Shown: piece after piece, positions 1 through 8,050 of the stretch
Layout: each line of letters begins with the position of its first letter
Position numbering within the stretch: position 1 is the stretch's first letter
Assembly: GCA_963742105.1 (NCBI GenBank)
Contig: CAVUKN010000007.1
Coordinates: 1,612,001-1,676,000 of the forward strand
From: Gp6-AA40 sp963742105
GTDB lineage: Bacteria > Acidobacteriota > Vicinamibacteria > Vicinamibacterales > UBA2999
Direction: 5' to 3'
Length of the DNA stretch: 64,000 bases
Notes under the pieces: generated by a model
The model's input: the letters and a program-made list of their open reading frames with translations, nothing else
Told to the model about the DNA's origin: nothing
The model's database searches: none
Program-made: the position numbers and the translations under genes

Positions 1-310
1 GCGCGACGTCGGCGAAGAGTCCCGGCGATGGGTGCGAATCCGCATCAACAAAAACGAGCCACTGCCCGCGCGCGACTGCCGCGCCCGCGTTGCGCGCACG
101 GGCAATCTGATTGACTGGTTCAAAGACGACGTGCGCGCCGGCCTGCCTCGCGATCTCGCTTGTGCGATCGGTCGAGTTGTTGTCGCAGACGATCAGTTCC
201 CAGCCGAACCCCGCGGCGTCGAACGCCGTCGCCGCCTGCCGGATGCTGGCGAGCGAATCGGCGAGGATCGTTTCTTCGTTGAACGCGGGAACAATGATCG
301 ATATCAGCAA
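1..310 (-). CDS. Glycosyltransferase family 2 (3' end outside window)
   Basis: The N-terminal ~103 residues of a GT-A fold glycosyltransferase are visible; the gene runs off the left edge. After a few residues comes the family 2 opening strand ISIIVPAFNEE. It is followed by the nucleotide-sugar motif VCDNNSTDRTSEIA and then by FVDADSHPSPG, which holds the DxD-like metal site. No ATG or GTG lies between the ribBA stop and this motif, so a TTG at 310 is the likely start. It sits about 36 nt after ribBA in the same direction and probably belongs to the same transcript. The acceptor (lipid, polysaccharide or protein) cannot be told from this fragment. Confidence 0.85.
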   Translation of the reverse strand, partial: MLISIIVPAFNEETILADSLASIRQAATAFDAAGFGWELIVCDNNSTDRTSEIARQAGAHVVFEPVNQIARARNAGAAVARGQWLVFVDADSHPSPGLFADVA

Positions 311-346
311 GTTAGACGTTGGAAGCAGGAAGTCGAAAGTGAGTAC

Positions 347-1601
347 TCACACGGTCGACAGCTTGTGTCCGAGCTTGTCCTTCTTCGTCTTGAGGTACTT
401 TCGGGTATGCTCGCCGACCGGCACCTCGAGCGGCACGGCTTCGGACACCGACAATCCGTATCCCTGCAAGCCGACGAACTTCCTCGGATTGTTCGTGAGC
501 AACCGCATGGTCCGGATGCCGAGATCGCTGAGGATCTGCGCGCCGATGCCGTAGTCGCGCTGATCGGCCTTGAAACCGAGCTTCTCGTTGGCCTCGACGG
601 TGTCGAGCCCCTGATCCTGCAGCTCGTAGGCGCGGATCTTGTTCGCCAGGCCGATGCCGCGGCCTTCCTGATTCAGGTACAGGAGCACGCCGCGACCCTC
701 CGACGCGATCCGCGACATCGCGCTGTCGAGCTGCGCGCCGCAGTCACATCGCGCGGAATGAAAGACATCTCCGGTCAGGCATTTCGAGTGCACGCGGACA
801 AGTACGTCCTTGCCATCGCGCGATATCGCCACGCACGAGCGCCACGTGCGTCTCGTTGTCCAGACGGTTCTCGTAGGCAACGATGCGGAACGCACCGAGC
901 TCCGTCGGCAGTTCGGCGGTGGCGACCCGCGTGACCAGACGCTCGGTGCGCATCCGGTACTGAATGAGGTCCGCGATGGTGATCATCAACAGGCCATGCC
1001 GCTTGGCGAACTTCCGCAGTTCGGGCACGCGCGCCATCGTGCCGTCCTCGTTCATGATTTCGCAGATCACGCCGGCCGACTCCAGACCGGCGATCCGGGC
1101 CAGGTCCACGGCCGCTTCGGTGTGACCGGAGCGGACAAGGACGCCGCCGCTGCGCGCCCGCAACGGAAACACGTGACCGGGCCGCACCAGGTCACGTGGC
1201 CGCGTCGACGGCGCAATCGCCACTTCAACCGTGTGGGCGCGATCTGCAGCGGAAATCCCGGTGCTGGTCCCGTCGCGGGCGTCGATCGAGACGCAGAACG
1301 CGGTGTCGCGGTGGGACGGGTGCTCGCTCTGCTCGAGGGGAATCTGCAGCTGGTTGAGACGGTCCGGCATCATCGCCAGGCAGATCAGCCCGCGACCGTG
1401 CTTGGCCATGAAGTTGATCGCGTCCGGCGTCACGGTCGACGCCGCCATGGTCAGATCACCCTCGTTCTCCCGGTCCTCGTCGTCGATGACGATGACCATG
1501 CGGCCATTGCGGATGGCCTCGATGGACTCTTCGATGGTGGCGAAGGGACTCGTGCGGCGGGCCCCCTTGGCGATGCGGATTTTCGAGCTCTGTTCGTTCA
1601 T
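347..1601 (-). CDS. ribBA: RibBA: DHBP synthase / GTP cyclohydrolase II, frameshifted
   Basis: Bifunctional riboflavin enzyme. The N-terminal domain makes 3,4-dihydroxy-2-butanone 4-phosphate from ribulose 5-phosphate; the C-terminal domain opens GTP. The RibB half shows the acidic loop DDEDRENEGD (residues about 40-49), HGRGLICL and RSGHTEAAVDLA. The RibA half shows the zinc cysteines in CLTGDVFHSARCDCGAQL and the GTP-site motif NQEGRGIGLANKIRAYELQ. The halves lie in different frames: the RibB frame reads through GDIARWQG while RibA restarts as SRDGKDVLVRVHS. One base is therefore lost or gained near 812-826. Both halves are otherwise intact and the gene follows ribE by 33 nt, so a sequencing error is the simplest reading. 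Confidence 0.9.
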
Positions 1602-1634
1602 ACAGGTGTCGCGGGTGCGGTCACACCCACGGAG

Positions 1635-2234
1635 CTAGCGATCGACTCGCGTCAGTTCCACGGCACGGGCGACGTACTTGCCGACCATGTCGCCTTCCAG
1701 GTTCACGCCATCACCGGTTCGCAGCGACGACAGGTTCGTATGCTGCCACGTGAACGGGATGATCATGACGTCGAATTCTCCCTCGCGCAGGTCGGCGACG
1801 GTCAGGCTGATCCCGTCCATGGCGATCGAGCCCTTGCGCACGATGAAGGGTGCCAGCGCCGGCGGAAATCGAATGGTCAGCCAGGCGCATCACCCGTCTG
1901 GGCGAATCGACAGAACGTCGCCAACGCCATCGACATGCCCCTGGACGAAATGTCCGCCAAACCGGCTGTCCGCGCGCATCGATCGCTCGAGGTTCACCGC
2001 ATCGCCCGGATGCAAGCGGCCGAGCGTCGTGACGCGGGCGGTCTCAGGCCCGATATCCGCGTGCATTTCCGCCTGGTCCATGCGCGTCGCCGTCAGGCAC
2101 ACTCCGTTAACTGAGACGCTCTCACCCGGCTGCAGGTCCCCGGCGAGCGCCGTGGCAATGGCGATCTGCATGCCGGTCGATGTGGTCGTTACGGCGTCCA
2201 CCCGACCGACCGCTTCAATGAGGCCGGTGAACAT
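1635..2234 (-). CDS. ribE: Riboflavin synthase alpha chain, interrupted by an in-frame TGA
   Basis: Dismutates two 6,7-dimethyl-8-ribityllumazines to riboflavin. The N-terminal lumazine-binding repeat begins MFTGLIEAVG and contains GESVSVNGVCLTAT and GGHFVQGHVDGVG. The second repeat contains RKGSIAMDGISLTVAD and the terminal GKYVAR. Total length (199 codons plus stop) equals a normal RibE, and both halves share one frame. However, codon TGA at 1892-1890 splits them just after DVLSIRPDG; the next residues are CAWLTIRFPP. This could be a nonsense mutation, a base-call error or two compensating indels. The ATG overlaps the end of ribD by 20 nt. Lumazine synthase (ribH) is not in the window. Confidence 0.88.
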
Positions 2235-3354
2235 ACCCCTCGATCAGGACATCCGGTCCGAGCAGCGACACCTGACGCTCGAGCAACGTCGCCGTCGACA
2301 CGTGACGACCACCAAACACCGGTACGCCCCCTGAACCGAGCCACACCGGCGCAACGTACAACTGCACGTAGTCGATGACGTCGGCATCCCACAAGGCAGC
2401 GTGCAGCTGCGCGCCACCCTCGACGAGCAGGCTCTGAACGTCGCGCGTCGCAAGCGCTCGCAGTGCCTCGTCAATCGCGCCAGTCCGGGTGTCCAGTACC
2501 GTCGCGCCGCTGCGTTCGAGCAAGTCCACGCGCCCCGGATGATCCTGCACCGCGTCCTGCGATGTCAGTATTATCACGGGACCGTTCCGGAGGGTCGATA
2601 GCAGCCGCGCGTCGGGGGACATCCGCAGTCGACGGTCGAACACGACGCGCACCAGGGGGCGCTCGCGGAACACGTCACGCGCCGTCAGGGACGGATCGTC
2701 CACGAGCACCGTTTCGGAGCCGACCGCGATCGCATCGACGCAGGCCCGTTGATACTGTGCGTGCCGCAAGGCGGCTGTCGACGTCAAGGGTGTCCGGCGC
2801 CCCGGCGCAGCGGCAATGCGACCATCGAGGCTCATCGCGGCTTTGGCAATGAGAAACGGACGTCCATTGCGGAGCGTGGTCAGGAACGGCTGGTTGAGGC
2901 GGGCCGCCTCGTCGGCGCAGAGCCCGACGTCCACCTCGATTCCGTGCGCCCGCAGCACGGCGAATCCCCTGCCCTGCACTTGCGGAAATGGATCCTCCAT
3001 CGCCGCCACGACGCGGCGGATACCGGCCGCGATGATGCGATCGGTGCAGGGGCCGGTCCGTCCCAGATGGACGCACGGCTCGAGCGTGCAATAGAGCGTC
3101 GCGCCACGGGCGGCGTCACCGGCTTCTTCCAGCGCGTGCACTTCGGCGTGCGGCTCGCCCGCGCGCTCGTGCGCACCCTGGCCGACGACTACGCCCTCGT
3201 CGGACACGATGCACGCACCCACCACGGGATTGGGCGTCGTCCGCCCCAATCCGCGGCGCGCATGTTCCAGCGCCCGACGCATCCACCGCACGTCCGCGTC
3301 GGCGGCTCCGGCACGGCGACGCGACAGGTCGGTCATGTCGGACCGTCGGCGCAC
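2215..3354 (-). CDS. ribD: Bifunctional deaminase/reductase RibD
   Basis: Performs the two steps after GTP cyclohydrolase: zinc-dependent deamination of the pyrimidinone and NADPH-dependent reduction of the ribosyl side chain. The cytidine-deaminase domain has PNPVVGACIV, the catalytic HAE at residues 69-71, and the zinc cysteines in the segment CTLEPC...GPC at about 89-103. The reductase domain shows AMSLDGRIA, the segment around AVGSETVLVDDPSLT, and LVEGGAQLHAAL. At 379 residues it is full length. It lies 7 nt after ftsY and overlaps ribE, so coupled translation is likely. A second ATG six codons in (MTDLS) is an alternative start. Confidence 0.95.
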   Translation of the reverse strand: MRRRSDMTDLSRRRAGAADADVRWMRRALEHARRGLGRTTPNPVVGACIVSDEGVVVGQGAHERAGEPHAEVHALEEAGDAARGATLYCTLEPCVHLGRTGPCTDRIIAAGIRRVVAAMEDPFPQVQGRGFAVLRAHGIEVDVGLCADEAARLNQPFLTTLRNGRPFLIAKAAMSLDGRIAAAPGRRTPLTSTAALRHAQYQRACVDAIAVGSETVLVDDPSLTARDVFRERPLVRVVFDRRLRMSPDARLLSTLRNGPVIILTSQDAVQDHPGRVDLLERSGATVLDTRTGAIDEALRALATRDVQSLLVEGGAQLHAALWDADVIDYVQLYVAPVWLGSGGVPVFGGRHVSTATLLERQVSLLGPDVLIEGYVHRPH

Positions 3355-3361
3355 ACGGCGT

Positions 3362-4285
3362 CTACCACTTCTCCTGGAACAGCGCGTCGACGTACTCCTG
3401 CGGCGAGAACGGAATCAAGTCGTCGATGCCCTCGCCGACGCCGACATAGCGGATCGGCAGCTTCAGGTCGTGAGCGATGGCCACAGCCACCCCTCCCTTC
3501 GCGGTGCCATCGAGCTTGGTGAGCACGATGCCGGTGACGCCCGCGACGTTCGTGAACTCCCGGGCCTGCTGAACGCCGTTCTGTCCGACCGTGGCATCGA
3601 GTACCAGCAGCACTTCGTGCGGCGCCCCCTCCGCAGCGCGGCCGGCCACACGCCGGATCTTGTCGAGCTCGTTCATCAGGTTGACGCGCGTGTGCAGGCG
3701 TCCGGCCGTATCGACGAGGATCGGATCCCGGCCGCGAGCCTTGCCCGACTGAATCGCGTCGAACACCACGGCGGCAGGATCGGAGCCTTCCTTGGCGCGG
3801 ACGATGTCGACCTGGGCACGGCGGGCCCAGATCTCCAGTTGCTCGACCGCCGCGGCACGGAAGGTGTCCGCCGCGCACACGAGCGGGTCCTTGCCAGACG
3901 CCTTGAGCAGGTTCGCCAGCTTGCCGATCGTCGTGGTCTTGCCAGTGCCGTTGACACCGACGATCAGTGTCACATGCGGCGGCCGGCCGTTGGTCGAGGG
4001 CTGATCGACGGCGTCGAAGATCTGCTTGATTTCCTCCTTCACCAGGTCGCGCAGGCTCTCGCCGTGACGCGCGCGGGCCTTGACCGCGGTGACGATCTTT
4101 TCCGTCGCCGGCAGGCCGACGTCAGCAGACACGAGCAACTCCTCGAGCGCCTCGATGGTTTCGACGTTGACCGGGCGCGTGCGCTGTTCGGTGGTGTCCG
4201 CCTTCTCGACGATTTCGTCGAAGCGGCCGAGAATCTGCTGCTTCGTCCGCGCGAGTCCGTCCCTGAGCTTGTCAAAGAATCCCAA
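3362..4285 (-). CDS. ftsY: Signal recognition particle receptor FtsY
   Basis: SRP-family GTPase that docks ribosome-SRP complexes at the membrane. It has a short N-terminal amphipathic stretch (MGFFDKLRDGLARTKQQI) followed by the helical N domain. The G domain shows the P-loop GVNGTGKTTT (residues 110-119), DTFRAAAVEQL, DTAGRLHTR and TKLDGTAKGG. At 307 residues it lacks the long acidic A domain of E. coli FtsY, as in many other bacteria. It sits between gpsA (47 nt upstream) and ribD (7 nt downstream) in the same direction. No signs of damage. Confidence 0.96.
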   Translation of the reverse strand: MGFFDKLRDGLARTKQQILGRFDEIVEKADTTEQRTRPVNVETIEALEELLVSADVGLPATEKIVTAVKARARHGESLRDLVKEEIKQIFDAVDQPSTNGRPPHVTLIVGVNGTGKTTTIGKLANLLKASGKDPLVCAADTFRAAAVEQLEIWARRAQVDIVRAKEGSDPAAVVFDAIQSGKARGRDPILVDTAGRLHTRVNLMNELDKIRRVAGRAAEGAPHEVLLVLDATVGQNGVQQAREFTNVAGVTGIVLTKLDGTAKGGVAVAIAHDLKLPIRYVGVGEGIDDLIPFSPQEYVDALFQEKW

Positions 4286-4332
4286 AATCCCGAACCTCAG
4301 AAAGTGCCAATCACAACCTGCACGATCGCGCG

Positions 4333-5331
4333 CTAGCCGACTTCAGCCCGCTGCGGCCGCAACATCAGTTCGTAGAGCGCGGTCTTGGCACTCTTGCGGC
4401 CGGCCAGCAACTCGGCGACCTGTTCCGCGATTGGCAGTTCGACGCCATGACGAGCCGCCAGCGCCAGTGCCGCTTCGGTCGTTCGCACGCCCTCTGCAAC
4501 CATTTTCATCGCGGCAAGAACGTCCTGCAGCGATCGTCCGCGCGCCAGCTCGATACCGACGTGTCGATTGCGGCTGAGCGACCCCGTGCACGTCAGGACC
4601 AGATCGCCAAGACCGGTCAATCCAGCCAGTGTCTCGCGATTCGCACCGGCGGCGCACGCCAGCCGGGAAATCTCGGCAAGCCCACGGGTGATGAGACCGG
4701 CCAAGGCGTTGTGCCCGAGGCCCAGCCCTTCGGCCACCCCGGCCGCAATCGCGATGACGTTCTTCAGCGCTCCGCCGAGCTCGACACCCACGACGTCGCT
4801 GGTTCCGTAGAGGCGGAAGTAGGGCGCACGGAACTCCTCCTGAACGCGCTGTACGACCGCAGCATCGCTCGACGCCACCGAGACAGCCGTCGGCAGTTCG
4901 CGCGCCATTTCGGCGGCGAAGCTCGGTCCCGACAGCACGGCAACGTGCACACCGCGCCCGAGTTCCTGTTCCACGATTTCGGACACGCGGAAGAGCGTCC
5001 CCTGTTCCAGACCCTTCGTCGCGCTGACAATCGTGGCGCCTGGTTCCACGTGACGTGCGGCCCGCCGCAGGATCTCGCGCGTTCCGTGTGACGGAACAGC
5101 CCACACGATGAATTCCGTGTCCTGCAGCGCCTCCGCTTCGTCGCTGGTGACGCGGAGCCGTTCAGGGAAACGTACGTCGGGCAGATACACGGCGTTGGCG
5201 CGGCGAGCAGCCATGTCATCGACGAGCGCTGCGTCGCGGGCCCACAGCCGCGTGTCATGTCCGATGCGAGCCAGATGCACAGCCAGTGCAGTGCCCCACC
5301 CTCCCGCGCCTAATACGGTGACTTGTCGAAT
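4333..5331 (-). CDS. gpsA: NAD(P)H-dependent glycerol-3-phosphate dehydrogenase, likely ATT start
   Basis: Reduces dihydroxyacetone phosphate to sn-glycerol 3-phosphate for phospholipid synthesis. The N-terminal Rossmann motif VTVLGAGGWGTALA, the catalytic-lysine segment SATKGLEQGT, GPSFAAE, the substrate-lysine region ALKNVIAIAAG and GLGDLVLTCTG are all present. The only in-frame ATG upstream lies inside a tandem repeat and would add about 37 meaningless residues (NSSIRQFVN...). A clean AGGAG at 5343-5339 stands 7 nt before an ATT codon at 5331, giving a normal 332-residue protein. I infer initiation at this ATT, a rare start. The preceding gene plsY makes the enzyme for the next step in phospholipid synthesis. 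Confidence 0.93.
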   Translation of the reverse strand: MRQVTVLGAGGWGTALAVHLARIGHDTRLWARDAALVDDMAARRANAVYLPDVRFPERLRVTSDEAEALQDTEFIVWAVPSHGTREILRRAARHVEPGATIVSATKGLEQGTLFRVSEIVEQELGRGVHVAVLSGPSFAAEMARELPTAVSVASSDAAVVQRVQEEFRAPYFRLYGTSDVVGVELGGALKNVIAIAAGVAEGLGLGHNALAGLITRGLAEISRLACAAGANRETLAGLTGLGDLVLTCTGSLSRNRHVGIELARGRSLQDVLAAMKMVAEGVRTTEAALALAARHGVELPIAEQVAELLAGRKSAKTALYELMLRPQRAEVG

Positions 5332-5352
5332 ACGAATGCTCCTTGAGTGGCT

Positions 5353-5478
5353 GAATTGACGAATTGACGAATTGACGAATTGACGGATTGACGAATTGAT
5401 TGGGATTTGACGAATTGGAGATGCGAATTCTCCGCGCCTCAAAATTCGTCAATTCGTCAATGCGTCAATCCGTCAATC
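5353..5478. repeat. Inverted octamer tandem array, family A (unit GAATTGAC)
   Basis: Left arm (5353-5418) holds at least six head-to-tail copies of an 8-bp unit GAATTGAC or one-base variants. After about 25 nt the right arm (5444-5478) carries four copies of the reverse complement. As RNA the arms can pair into a long imperfect hairpin. It lies between plsY and gpsA, and the last four codons and stop of plsY are written in repeat units. The same unit recurs at 16075-16173 and 18405-18502. Repeats this short without unique spacers are not CRISPR. A terminator or processing role is inference. Confidence 0.9.
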
Positions 5479-6068
5479 GATACAGTCGCTCTCCGATGCG
5501 TCGTTCGGTACCAGCGAACACACGCTTGATGTTGGCGCGGTGCCGCTGGAGGATCACCAGGGCGGCGGTGGCGCTGCCGATCTCCACCGCGGCCGGCGCA
5601 TCGCTGATTACCGCCACAACGGCCAGCGTCAACGCGCCGACAACCGATCCCACCGAAATGTATCGCGTGATCCAGACAACCAGCACGAATGCCGCACCGG
5701 CGATCCCGAGCGCGATCGGCGTCAGCACCGCAAACACACCCGCCGCCGTCGCCACCCCTTTACCACCCCGAAATCGCAGCCAGACTGGATAGATGTGACC
5801 CAGCACCGACGCCAGGCCTGCCGCCACCGCCGCACCCAGCCCGCCGGCGAGGCGCTGCGCCATGACCACCGCCACGGCCCCCTTGATCACATCCAGCCCC
5901 ATCGCGATGACCGCCGTGCGCGACCCCGCTGGTTCGCAACACGTTGGTCGCGCCGACGTTGCCGCTGCCCACCTCGCGCAGATCGATCCCGCGCCGTCGC
6001 GACAGCAGGAACGCGAACGGGACCGAACCCACGAGATACGCCAGCGTCACGGCAGTGATGAATTCCAT
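5465..6068 (-). CDS. plsY: Acyl-phosphate:glycerol-3-phosphate acyltransferase PlsY, frameshifted
   Basis: Integral membrane enzyme that acylates glycerol 3-phosphate, the first step of phosphatidic acid synthesis. The N-terminal part has a membrane helix and the family motif GSGNVGATNVLRTSG. The C-terminal part has DVIKGAVAVV, GHIYPVWLRFRGGKGVATAAG and several hydrophobic helices. The two parts are in different frames; the switch occurs near 5905-5918, between RTSGVA and TAVIAMGLD. Removing one base restores a normal length of about 200 residues. The last codons (RLTD stop) are encoded by the octamer repeat, so the native C-terminus may have been overwritten. Start ATG is 14 nt after thpR. 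Its product gene gpsA follows. Confidence 0.9.
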
Positions 6069-6082
6069 CGACGGATGTGGCC

Positions 6083-6652
6083 TCACTGTCGCAGCCCGGT
6101 ACGCTGCAGCGCGGTATAGATCGGACCTCGCGGAGACAATCGGCTCGCAAACAGTGTAATCGCGTCGATGCGTCCGTGGGCGACCGGCGGCGCCACGTCC
6201 GCCAGCACGGCCGACGCACGTAGTCCGGCAGCCTCGCGAACCCGCGCGAGCGTCACGTGCGGCGTGAAGCGCCGGGATTCCCGCGGAACACCCACCTGGG
6301 CGAGACGCCCGCTGATTTCTGTCTCGAGAGCGGCTACCGCCTCGGACGCAGCGGTCAGCCCCAGCCACAACGCACGCGGCGCACCGCGCGTTGGAAACGC
6401 CCCCACCTCACCCAGCGCGAACGCCAAGGGTGGACTCTCGAGGGGAGAACCGAGGACGTCTCGAATTGCGGTCGCCATGTCGTCGTTCACCTCACCAATG
6501 AACCTGACCGTGACATGCATGCGTTCGGGAGCGACCCAGGTCAGGCGCGCGCGCGGCGCAATGTGCGAGATCCGCTCCCGCAGCTCGCGCGCGACCGTGT
6601 CGGCGGCGACCACGACGGGCGGAGAGAGTTCGAAGGCGACGAACAGACGCAT
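6083..6652 (-). CDS. thpR: RNA 2',3'-cyclic phosphodiesterase ThpR
   Basis: 2H phosphoesterase that opens 2',3'-cyclic phosphates at RNA ends; historically called 2'-5' RNA ligase. The two catalytic HxTx motifs are clear: HVTV at residues 46-49 and HVTL at 132-135, each in its typical beta-strand context. The start MRLFVAFELS is characteristic and the length, 189 residues, is typical. It follows cinA after a gap of about 100 nt filled by REP hairpins. The cinA-thpR neighbourhood recurs in other bacteria, often with recA, but recA is not visible here. Confidence 0.93.
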   Translation of the reverse strand: MRLFVAFELSPPVVVAADTVARELRERISHIAPRARLTWVAPERMHVTVRFIGEVNDDMATAIRDVLGSPLESPPLAFALGEVGAFPTRGAPRALWLGLTAASEAVAALETEISGRLAQVGVPRESRRFTPHVTLARVREAAGLRASAVLADVAPPVAHGRIDAITLFASRLSPRGPIYTALQRTGLRQ

Positions 6653-6655
6653 CGG

Positions 6656-6718
6656 TTCTGGCGGACCTGCAAGGTCCGCCCTACGGTATTGCGGACCCGG
6701 AGGTTCGCCCTACGATGT
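6656..6718. repeat. Two REP-like hairpins with CTAC tails
   Basis: Two adjacent palindromes (GGCGGACC-loop-GGTCCGCC followed by CTACGG, then GCGGACCC-loop-GGTTCGCC followed by CTACG) fill the gap between cinA and thpR in the same orientation. The pattern of stem plus CTAC (GTAG on the other strand) recurs at 33925, 53281, 56503 and 57115. It matches the general form of REP elements, whose 5' GTAG tetranucleotide precedes an imperfect palindrome and which are moved by RAYT transposases. No such transposase is in the window. Confidence 0.8.
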
Positions 6719-6754
6719 GGCGGGCCTGACCACGCCCGCGGTAATCCGATCAAG

Positions 6755-8050
6755 TCATGGCGAGGCGAGCAACATCCGGCGCACCATGTCGAGCGCGGCC
6801 TGCGACGCCTGGAACTTCACCTGTTCGCGTTCGCCCGAGAAACGGAACACACGTGATCGTGTCGCCCGGGCGGTGACGGCCGCGACGGCGACGGTGCCGA
6901 CCGGTTTCTGCGGGGTGCCGCCTGTCGGCCCGGCGATCCCGGTCACCCCCACGCCGACGCCGACCCCGGCACGAGAACGGATTCCATCGGCCATCGACAG
7001 CGCCACGGTTTCGCTCACGGCTCCGTGCTCGGCGATCATGTCGGCGGAAACGCCGAGCAGCGATGTCTTCGCCTCGTTGCTGTACGTCACCACCGCCTGC
7101 TGCACGTAGCGTGAGCTTCCCGGGACGTCCGTGAGGCGCGAGGCGATGAGGCCGCCGGTACACGACTCCGCCACCGCGATGCTGAGGCCGCGCTCGACGA
7201 GCAGGTCGCCGACGACATGCTCCAGCGAGCGGCCATCGCTGCTGAAGATGTCGTCACCGAGCACCATACCAGCCTGCGCCACTGCAGCCTCAAGCTGCTT
7301 TACCGCGTGCGCCTGGTCGCGGTCGCGGGTGAAGACGTGCAACTCGATTTGACCCAGTTGGGCCAGGATCGTGGCGCCGATCGGCGGCGTCAGCAGCGCC
7401 CATTCGTGGTACAGCGGCTGCAGTTCCTCGTCCGTCTGCGATTCGATGCGGCCGGCGATTTTCATGAGGCGTCGCAGCAGGAGCGATCCTGATCCCCGCG
7501 CCCGCAACGGACCATCAACCAGCAGCGACAGCATGGGCCGCAGTTCTCGCGGCGGGCCCGGCAGCAGCAGTACGACGCGGCCGTCGTCATCGTCGAGCCA
7601 CAGGCCCGGTGCACTGCCCCGGCTGTTCTCGATGACTGTCGCGCCATCCGGCACCATCGCCTGACGACGATTGCTCTCGGGCATCGGCGTCTGGAAGCCG
7701 CGGGACGCAAACCGGACGCGCAACCGTTCGGTTATCGATTCGTCCTCGGAGAGCGCACGACCCAGCGCCGCCGCCACCGACTCGCGCGTCACATCATCGT
7801 CGGTCGGACCGAGCCCGCCGGTCAGGATCACGAGATCGACCCGCCTCCGGAGAGCATCGAACAGCCCACGCAGCTCGTCACGATCGTCGCCGACAATGGC
7901 CTTGGCGAGCACATCGATCCCGATGGCGTTCAGCTGCTCGGTGATGAAGAGCGAGTTGGTGTCGAGCTTCGTCGGCGTCAGCAGTTCGCTGCCGACCGCA
8001 ATGATTGCAGCCGTGGACAGCGGACGCGGCGGCTCCGTCTGAGGGCTCAT
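6755..8050 (-). CDS. cinA: CinA family protein (molybdopterin-binding domain + NMN amidohydrolase-type domain)
   Basis: The N-terminal COG1058 domain (residues about 10-170) carries VGSELLTP, TGGLGPTDDDVTRE and LPGPPRELRPM. The C-terminal PncC-like domain (about 265-431) carries AVAESCTGGLIASRLTDVPG, the YVQQAVVTYSNEAK segment and TGIAGPTGG. Such two-domain proteins have ADP-ribose pyrophosphatase and/or NMN deamidase activity, linking NAD salvage to competence or damage operons. I chose the ATG at 8050, which forms an ATGA overlap with pgpA; another ATG lies three codons upstream. A short GVGVGVGV run inside the amidase domain is a microsatellite-like oddity but keeps frame. Confidence 0.94.
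   Translation of the reverse strand: MSPQTEPPRPLSTAAIIAVGSELLTPTKLDTNSLFITEQLNAIGIDVLAKAIVGDDRDELRGLFDALRRRVDLVILTGGLGPTDDDVTRESVAAALGRALSEDESITERLRVRFASRGFQTPMPESNRRQAMVPDGATVIENSRGSAPGLWLDDDDGRVVLLLPGPPRELRPMLSLLVDGPLRARGSGSLLLRRLMKIAGRIESQTDEELQPLYHEWALLTPPIGATILAQLGQIELHVFTRDRDQAHAVKQLEAAVAQAGMVLGDDIFSSDGRSLEHVVGDLLVERGLSIAVAESCTGGLIASRLTDVPGSSRYVQQAVVTYSNEAKTSLLGVSADMIAEHGAVSETVALSMADGIRSRAGVGVGVGVTGIAGPTGGTPQKPVGTVAVAAVTARATRSRVFRFSGEREQVKFQASQAALDMVRRMLLASP

Noticed and set aside
1887..1895. TGA in ribE as selenocysteine or tryptophan codon
   Set aside because: No SECIS-like hairpin was evident, riboflavin synthase needs no selenocysteine, and TGA is used as a normal stop throughout the window.
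810..2114. 434-codon plus-strand open frame
   Set aside because: Antisense of ribBA and ribE; rich in Arg, Gly, His and Asp with no domain.
5332..5442. N-terminal extension of gpsA to an ATG at 5442
   Set aside because: It translates the tandem repeat (NSSIRQFVNSSIRQF) and breaks the normal GpsA length; the AGGAG/ATT start fits better.
5353..5478. CRISPR array
   Set aside because: Units are 7-8 bp without unique spacers of constant length, no cas genes are present, and the arms are inverted.
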